Below, piece after piece: positions 54,401-63,400 of a DNA stretch of 64,000 nucleotides (position 1 is the first letter of the stretch; each line of letters opens with the position of its first letter). The position numbers and the translations under genes are program-made. The notes under the pieces are model-generated. The model was not told the DNA's origin. It was given only the letters and a program-made list of their open reading frames with translations, and did not search any database. This DNA comes from Incurvaria masculella (taxonomy: Eukaryota; Arthropoda; Insecta; Lepidoptera; Incurvariidae), in the NCBI GenBank assembly GCA_946894095.1, contig OX335642.1, forward strand, positions 16,131,021 through 16,195,020, written 5' to 3'.

Positions 54401-57400
54401 TGCTCCACCGTCGGACTCGGGCCGAGTCCATTCCAGCTCCACAAAGTCTTTGTCGAAATCTCGGACCTTGGGAGTGCCTGGCTTGCCGGCAATGTCGAAC
54501 GGATTCTTGGCTTCCGTTGAGTGTGGGGTTGTGAGCGGTTCCGAACGGCCTTGTCTGTGGGCAGAGACGAGGTGATAAGATGATATTGCTATGAGTGATT
54601 ATTTGATATGGAAGTGGTAAAGAAATGGAATTAAGTAAACTTTTTGGGGTGCATTAACTGATGTCAGGGGAATTGTATGAAAACAATAATTGTTGTTCTT
54701 TGCAATGTGACAAAATTAACAGAAATTGTTAAAATCAAATCAAGGTTAAGTCGTAGGTGGCGCGTAGATGACACTTGAGAATTGAATTTGTAGTGATGCA
54801 AAACATCTGAGTATATATCGACGTGTGCGAATGGACTTGTGTTCTCATATACCGCAGGCCTTTTTAGTCCGACTCCAAGCAGTGTAATTGGCACCATCAC
54901 AACTTTGCATTCAGAAAGTACCATCTACATGCACAGAGCACTGACCATGCATGATCCCTACCATGATCATGTACCATGATAACTGTCAAACGACGTGATT
55001 GTGTCAAGTAAACTAAAATTTACCAGGTAGCATGATACTAACTGCAACCATGTATAGGTCAAAATTAGTCACTCACTTGCCTCTTCACCCAGTGAGTTAA
55101 TTTGCTATGGTAACCTCCCAAGTTAATTGCCTAGGATTAATACTCTCTGTATGGCTCTGTGTTTATTTGTATTGCCTAGGTGTGGCGTTAATGAGAGAAT
55201 GGGCCTTTAATTCAATATTCGAACATGGCACTTCTAGAGTGGGGGGGGGGGGGGCTAAAACAAAATATTTGCAAACATAATATTACATAAACGTCGTAAT
55301 TTACGCACCTGTTGACAGCGCGCACGCGGAACTTGTACTTGTGCCCGGGCGTGAGACCATCAACCGCCAATGAAGTTTGCGGGCCGTCCGTCTCGCCGGC
55401 GGTCACCCATCGGCCGGTGGCCTCGTCCATGCGCTCCACGACGTACTTTTCGACAGGCTGGCCGCCGTCGTCGGCGGGCGGGTTCCACGAAAGCTTCGCG
55501 CCGTGGGCGTGCACGTCCGACACCTGGCGAACGGTTAAGATGGGACCGTAAGAATTTGATCATTTTAATAATAAACTAGCGTTTAGCTGAGCCGGAATAT
55601 GAGCAGCTTTTAGGTTTTCAATATTCGCCAAACACATCAAACGAATATAAATACACCTCAAAAAAATACTAAAAATATATGGAAGCAGGCGAAATGTCCC
55701 AAAAGTCCATATTGCAAACTTTGTTATCTGGGAAAATATCACCCTTTTAAACATTGACAGTAATAATTAAGTATTCATACGATAAAATGATTTACATCAT
55801 TTTAAAATCTACTTTGAATACACTGTACTGTAAAATAATTGGTAATTTGGGTTTTCAAGATGCTTTTTGTGACTGAAAAAATATTGAATTATTAAGAAAA
55901 AGTGCAATAGATAGTCATATTATGTGCCTATCTTTAGCACACCTAACCTAACCTAAAATATTGATACAAACCGAATAAATATTTTTTGTGTCTAAAAATT
56001 TATAATAGAAGTATAAACATTTTGTCTCTTTCGTGAGCTGGCTTTGTGACCTTCGAAGTCTATGAGTGCAGAGTGTATAATAACCTTGAGGGGTCCCCCC
56101 GGCGGGCTGGGCACGCTCAGCACGATGACCTCGACCTCCGCAACGTCCTTTCCGTTGGCGTTCTCCGCGGTGACCGTGTAGCGGCCGCTGTCGGCGCGCG
56201 TCGCCGCCTTGCAGTTCAGCTTCGTGTTGTAGTCCGTGTGCTGCACCTTCAGGTCGCCACCGGACTTGACCTCCTTCTTGCCAAGGAACCACTTGGTCTC
56301 TGGCATCGGCTCGCCGGTCACCTGTGTATGGGAGACTTACGTTGGAGTGGGCTGTGCTAACGTTTTGTCCAAAACGAGAATTCCCTCATAATGATTTAGG
56401 TTGTTACAAAAAATATGTTTGTTGAAAATGTAATTTAAATTTAAATTAAATTAAAAAAAAAGGTAATTTTATGTTAACAAAACAGAGGTAGTAAATATTT
56501 TTTTCATTATTCTAGAAAATATTAATTTTCGTTTGACAAAAAATCACTTCATAAACACCTACACGAAAAGTGGAAACTACTACTAATGAGGAAATTCGTG
56601 TGTTTGCAATAAAGGAAATAGAAAAGTTACTCATATTTTTCTTCAAAATTATGTAGAAACGGTAAAAACATTTTCGAAAAAATTGCAACGAACTCACCTT
56701 GACATCGAATCCGAACTTGGTGCCGACCTTGATCTTGATATCGATCAGGTTCGTCCTGTCGATCTTCGGCGCCAGGTTTCTCGGCTTGGCCACGATCGGG
56801 TGCGTGCTGTCGCTCGGCTCGCCGGGCCCGGCCTTGTTCACGGCGCGGACCCTGAACTCGTACGTCTGTCCCTCGACGAGGTCTGGCACGGTGCAGTTGG
56901 TCTGCCCGGCGGGCACCTCGAGCGCCTTCTCCCACTGGCCGAACTTGTCCTTCTTCTCGACGATGTAGGCCTCGATGGGGGCGCCACCGTCGCTGCGCGG
57001 TGGAGTCCACTTGAGGTCGACGTGGTCCTTGTCCCAGTCGGTGACACTGGGCGTACCCGGCGCGCCGGGCTCGTCGAAGGGGTTCTTGGCGATAATGCTC
57101 TGCTCGGATGTGAGTGGTTCAGACTCGCCCTCCGAGTTGACGGCGGACACGCGGAATCGGTACTCCTTGCCAGGTGTGAGGCCGGTGACATCGCACTCTG
57201 ACAGAACAATGAAAGTTTATTGTTTGTTTACTTAAAGTTTATTTAATTTTCATCAGTTGTGAAGTTTTATGACCTGTGGTTCTCTGGTCATGCAATCGGA
57301 TTCCCAAAAGAACAATGGTATTTCAGCGTTCAAGCTAGCCTTTAATATAAATGTGCAAGGTACTCTTACTACTTTTACTTAACGAATGTGCCCCAGCGAA

Positions 57401-60400
57401 AAACAGAGCTACAGCATACATTCAAGTTATGGTCGCATTCAAAAGCGTTTGCATCGCTCGGAGTTAAAGCGGGAGGGGATCGCATCGATCCTAGGAGGGG
57501 GCCAGACCGATCGACGAGGGACGGGACACGCCGACCGTACAAACCAAACCCAACCACAGACTGCTATTGGATTTATGTCGTGGATGGTTCATGGTAACAC
57601 TACTCTGTCTTACACATTTTGTTTCTCAGAATAAAGTTACTTCTGGAGGCCACAAACGGAGGAAACAAAAAATTGTTATAAGTTTTTTTCTGAATATCCT
57701 CTAAATAAAAACATACTTTTATTTAGAGGACTTTCCATACAAAGTAATTCATCAATTTAGTGTAAAAAATTAACCGAATGTTCCGTAAGAACGTGAGAAC
57801 GTTGTATGTGACTGGACATGGATGGCTAATATCACACTTACTCTCATGACATTAGCCTCACACGTCACGTGGGATCCTAGGTACCATACCAAGACCTTCC
57901 TTATGCACGCACGGTTAGGACATCGCGTCAAATTACACAAGACGAAAACATAAATTTCAAAACATTTTATCTCGGTAACTAGACACTTTAGAGAAAAAAA
58001 AAATGTCTTGGAAAAACATGAGGATTATGCTGGCGAAATTAATGTACTGCTTAATGTTAATTGTTTCTAAATATAGTAAAACTAAAGACTCACTCGGTTC
58101 GTCGGAGCGCGCACACGGCACCCAGCAGCCGCTCTCCGTGTCGAGCTTGTCGACCTGGTAGTACTCGATGGGAGCACCGCCGTCGTCCTTGGGCCGCTTC
58201 CACTTGAGCGTTGCGCCCTCCTTGTGCACGTCCGAGATCTGCAACACATTTTGAGGATTCATATCTGCAACTCGGTAATCTGTCAAGTCTGCAATATCAA
58301 TATTGGGTATGAAAAAAGAGGTATAAATGTACAATAAATACGGTTTTTTGCATGTAACTGACATGGATGGCCCACAGTAGTGATATTAGAATTATGTGCC
58401 ATGCTAGGACCTTTCCTTTATGAACAGGGCTACATTGAACTGGATGGTAAACATGGACAATTTTTTTTGCCGATTTGGTCATATTTTCATCCAATGCGAT
58501 CCGGTTGGTGATCGGGCTTAAGGTGGCCCATCCCGCTCATCTCCCCATACAAAAGGGGAAAGAAGATCACGCCCATATTTCTTGTCAGAGATCCAAAATT
58601 TTGCTCAAAATAGCTTTATTTGATCGAACTAGATGTCTGATGACCATTGACATTGTAAAATTGTGTTTGGTTTCTAAGTTATAAGGTCCGAAAGTTCGCA
58701 TTTTTCGAGCGTTTTGTACAATAACTTTGGAGGTGGATTACGCAATGATAAAGTAAGAATATCTTAAAAAGATTAGTCATCAGACATAGCTTATTTAATC
58801 AAGATTTATAATCTATTTGGTTTTTGTTCGATTTTTGACTACAGCGGTCGTGGTTTACTTTTAGCTATAAGTCGTTTTGAAATTAAAATTTTCGTAAATC
58901 TTACCAAATCATACACTATGCACATTGTCTTTTCTGTGGACATGTTGCATCTTCCTCATCACGGAGCCTGTCTTATTCTTTGAAACAGAGAAGGTCCCAG
59001 AGCGCAACAGCACGGTTTTGTACCGTGCCCGCGAATGAGTTGGGCCCGCCGGGTTGGGCCGCCTTAAACCCTACCAACCTAGCCACTCCAAACCATGGAA
59101 CAGCTCGCATCCGTAATGAAAGCACCTATTCAACTCATCAAGTGAAAGAAAGTGGTGCATGAACGGAGAGGGTATTTGAACTTAGCCCTCTGGGAAGGAA
59201 GGCAAGTTCACCCACCCCTGAGCTACAAGCCGCTTAAGGTGGTACAGATGATTTGTTTATATTGAACATTCTTTTGGTATTACGTAAGTTAATGTTTTTT
59301 ACTTGATTATATTATTATATATTATATATATTATTATTATATACAATAGCAGCTGCAAGCTGATGCGTGTACTTCACTGAGTGCACATTTTTTTTTATTA
59401 TCATTTTTTTATTTTTAGTGTTCATAATACGAACGGTTCTTTTCATATATTTTACATGATTGTCCAAATTGTTTTTGATAAATGTTTTAAGTTGAGGCTG
59501 ACATGTACTCAAGCCACAAAAATAGTGTTTTAAGTGTAGTGAAATGCTTATCGTTTGAAGCAGTTGGCAATGGCCTTCATTCTTCATTTCTGAACTGTCT
59601 GAGCTGTCATCTTCATTTCTCAATACATCATGGCTGCATTTTATTTGCAATATTTTGCTCACGCAAATTTAAAAGCATTATTGAACATCAATGTACAATT
59701 ATTATTTAAAACTATTATTGAACGGTCATAAGAGAAGAAATAAAGAGAAATGCTTTGTCACCTGCAGCGGTCCCTCCGGCTTGCCGGGCTTGTCGGTGAC
59801 GGTGACGGCGATTGTGACGGTGTCCTTGCCGCTCGAGTTGACCGCGGTGACGGTGTACTCGCCCGAGTCGTCGCGCCGCGCCGGCCGGATCACCAGCTTC
59901 GTGAAGTAGTCCGGACTGTCGATCTGCACCGCCTTCGACGGCCGTAGCGGCATGTTCTGGTATCTACGGAATTGCGATTGGATCAGTATGACTTTTTTAA
60001 CATAAAATTAAAAAAGGGATACTTAGGTCGAGACTGGGTACTGTTTACGTCCTAGCTTGTCAGAGGAAGTTTGAAGCAAGCCAAAGTGCTATGAAGGAGA
60101 GTTCCCACTTCCAATAAAATTATGCTCTACTTCCAAAGGGCTTGAATATGTTGAATAAAGCCATTGAAAACTGAGTTCAAATTTTTCGACAACATTTTGC
60201 CCACCTTAATTATGTTGTATCGTATTATTTTTGTGTAATGTAATTGAGTGTTCTATGGAAAACATAGTATAGTGTGTCATGGTGTCATGTACATGTAGTG
60301 TGATCATAAGTAAGCATACTTTTTTGTACTAAGTAGGTACATCGCTTATTCCAAGGAATGTGATATGTATGTACGTATAATCAACCGTGAAGCAAGGACA

Positions 60401-63400
60401 CATTAATTGAAGAAAGAGCCCAGTAAAAAGAACTACCTTATGAATATACTGCAAGGCTGGACCCGAACCAGTAAAACATACCATTCGCGGGTATGTCTTC
60501 GGAATAAGCAACGTGCCTTCTTAGTACGAAAAAGTATATTTAATTAGTGATAGCATTTTTTTGTGCAGTGTAGTGTTACAAATACATGTTACAAAGTTAG
60601 CAATTACTGACTGTTTTATGGTTGGTTCGACTTATCGAGTGATGAAGCAAGACAAACTAACTTTAAATTTAAAAGTGGCAAACCTCCATTCGACGGCCGG
60701 CGCGGGCTCTCCCGTGATGGCGGCCTCCAGCTTTAGCGTGGAGCCCGACGATAGCGTCACGTCGCGCAGGTAGCGCCGGTCGATCTTGGGCGCGAGGAAG
60801 CGAGGCTTCGCCAGGAACGTCTTGGACGCGTCCGATGGCTTGCTCTGGCCCGCCTTGTTGACGGCGACCACGCGGAACTGGTACTCGTTGCCTTCGATCA
60901 GCCTGGGAAGACGAGAAGATTTTTTTTTTAAATATCGCCAGATCTCTGCACTTCCTAAAATTGGAGGGCCGGAGGGAGGGAAAATAATCCCCCGATAAAG
61001 ATTGTGCTTTTAGCAGATATAGCAGACATTGCAATATAAGGCATCAAAAAAAAATCAGCAAATTTTCTTGCCAGTTCTTCTTCGCCGTGAATGTTGAACT
61101 GGCTAATGATAAAATATGACAAATCCGAGTGCAGGGTGCTGCCTGTGGATGATGAATAAACAATAAACAATCATGTGAGTTTCGAAGAGGGCAACGATGT
61201 TGGGGGTTTGTTTAAGAATTAAAACACCATCAAAACTCACCCATTGACGGTGGCACTGGGCGTAGGCGTGTGAGTCTCGATCGCCTTCTCCCACAGCGGG
61301 CTGTACTTGTCCTTCTTCTCGACGATGTAGCCGACGATGGGCGAGCCACCGTCCGATACGGGCGCTTCCCACTTGAGGTCGACGTGGCTCGCGGACCAGT
61401 CGTCCGGCACTGGCGCGGTTGGTGCGTCCGGAACGGCTGTGAAGGAGAAGTTTCACATTAGGCGAGTGTATACATCCGAAATCTTGCTCTTCCAATTTGA
61501 ACATCTCTATATCTTAAAGAGCAGCCTTGGATGGATGTGATGTAGATTAATCCATTAGGGCTGGGGGGCGACGTTACACAACTTCTAATTACATCATCTC
61601 ATAAAATATTGGGCTTAAAAGGGTATTGTTGAATACTGGAACAGAAACTGTATAAAAATACAGGTTTGCAGGGATGCTGGTGTGTCCAGTACGGTAATGG
61701 GGGCCATGTTACCAGTGCCTATTGGCAAACATGGGAATTCCAAGGGTATCTTTAAATTCCTGAATAAAAAGTGTTTCAAGGGCAGGTCTGGAAGGATGTT
61801 GATTACTTAGAAAACATTTATCAGCCATGTGTAACTCTCCCGATAAATGCAAGATCGGTACTCACTGAAAGGATCCTTGGCGACGATGGTGCCGAAGGTC
61901 TCTAGAGGCTCTGACTCACCCTCCTTGTTGAGAGCCTTGACACGGAACTTGTACTCATGTCCCGGTATTAGACCGTCCACCTGAGCAGGTATCCACACAT
62001 TTTACATTTTGTTGTCTTGGCCGAAAACAACAAACACACACTGGGAAATATGGCTGACTAGTCTACCATTACTACCAGAGTTCATCTTGAGGTTTTTTTT
62101 ATGGAGAAGATTATTTTAGAAAAAATAACTTTCGTCTATTAGTCTATTTGGCTTCAATAAAGAGTTTAGTTTGACGAAGAAACAATAATTCCACAGCAAA
62201 TTCAAAATGTAAATAAAAATTTCAAAAAGCAACAGAAGTGTAGTTGGTGTGATTGAAAATCACAACATCATTGGCCTCGGCGAATCTGTAGTATTAATAA
62301 AGTATACTAACATGAATGTATAAATAAACTAGACTGAGGACAGAGGCCTGTGGTACCCCTGCTAGAATATATCCATATTCACCAAAACAGGTTTCACATA
62401 AGCTAATCAAATCTAATCTAACCAGATAGCCAAACGAACCTTCATCTCGGGCACATTGCCTAGCGTCTTGCCGACAGGCACCCACGCGCCCGTCTCTGGG
62501 TCGTACTTCTCTACGAGGTAGGCTTCCACCGGCTCGCCGCCGTCATCCTTCGGCCGCTTCCACTGCAGCGTGCAGCCGTCCTTGTGGATGTCAGAGACCT
62601 CAAGAGGGCCTTCAGGCTTATCCGGCTTGGCTGCAGGTAGACAGAAAGATTAACATCCCAGTTGCCGTGGAGATAGATAAATATAAATGTTATTTCATAA
62701 CATTGATCAACGAATAAGGTAATCTGTAATAGTATTGTTGGATGATTCTTAGCATTGTTCACTTTTTTATGAGTGTAAAACGTTTCTAAGTGAAGTAAGA
62801 CAGTCATACAGGTTTAAAAAAAACAGTTGTTGTTAATAACCGCAATAAAACACTGCTTCCAAATTAAATAGGTAGAGGATCGTTGGAATTTCGGATTCAA
62901 TGATTTATTTTCTACTCTACCCAAAACTACCCACCACAAAACTGTGTAAAAAAACCCTTTCATTAAGGTAATAAAAAATGTGAACAATCACACCCACCAA
63001 ATACCATTTCAGCAAGTATTATAAAAGAAAATGTTGGGTATACATATATCCAGGAAGGAAAACAGCACCATCAAATTAGGATGTCCTTTCCATTTTTATT
63101 TGTTATTGAACATGGTTTTCTTATCAATGTTCCATATGTATAATACCAAACCTATTGTCATGATATCAACCCAACACATCACACAGGAACTAGATGTCAT
63201 GCTCTTGCTTACTAACTGGTTTATTGGGCTGGATGGAAAACGGGGATATCATTTTATTCAAAAATCTATTCATTCGATGTGATGGTATCATCTAGGGCGA
63301 TAACCTATGGTTTAACGTGGAATCCGATAACATGAAACCACTTGTATTAATTTTAAGTACCAGAAACGAGGCATGACTAATAGGCAGTAGAACTCACATG

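Noticed and set aside
57375..57634. Minus-strand frame VGFGLYGRRVPSLVDRS and its neighbours
   Set aside because: No domain, no splice context, wrong phase for twitchin; likely a repeat fragment.
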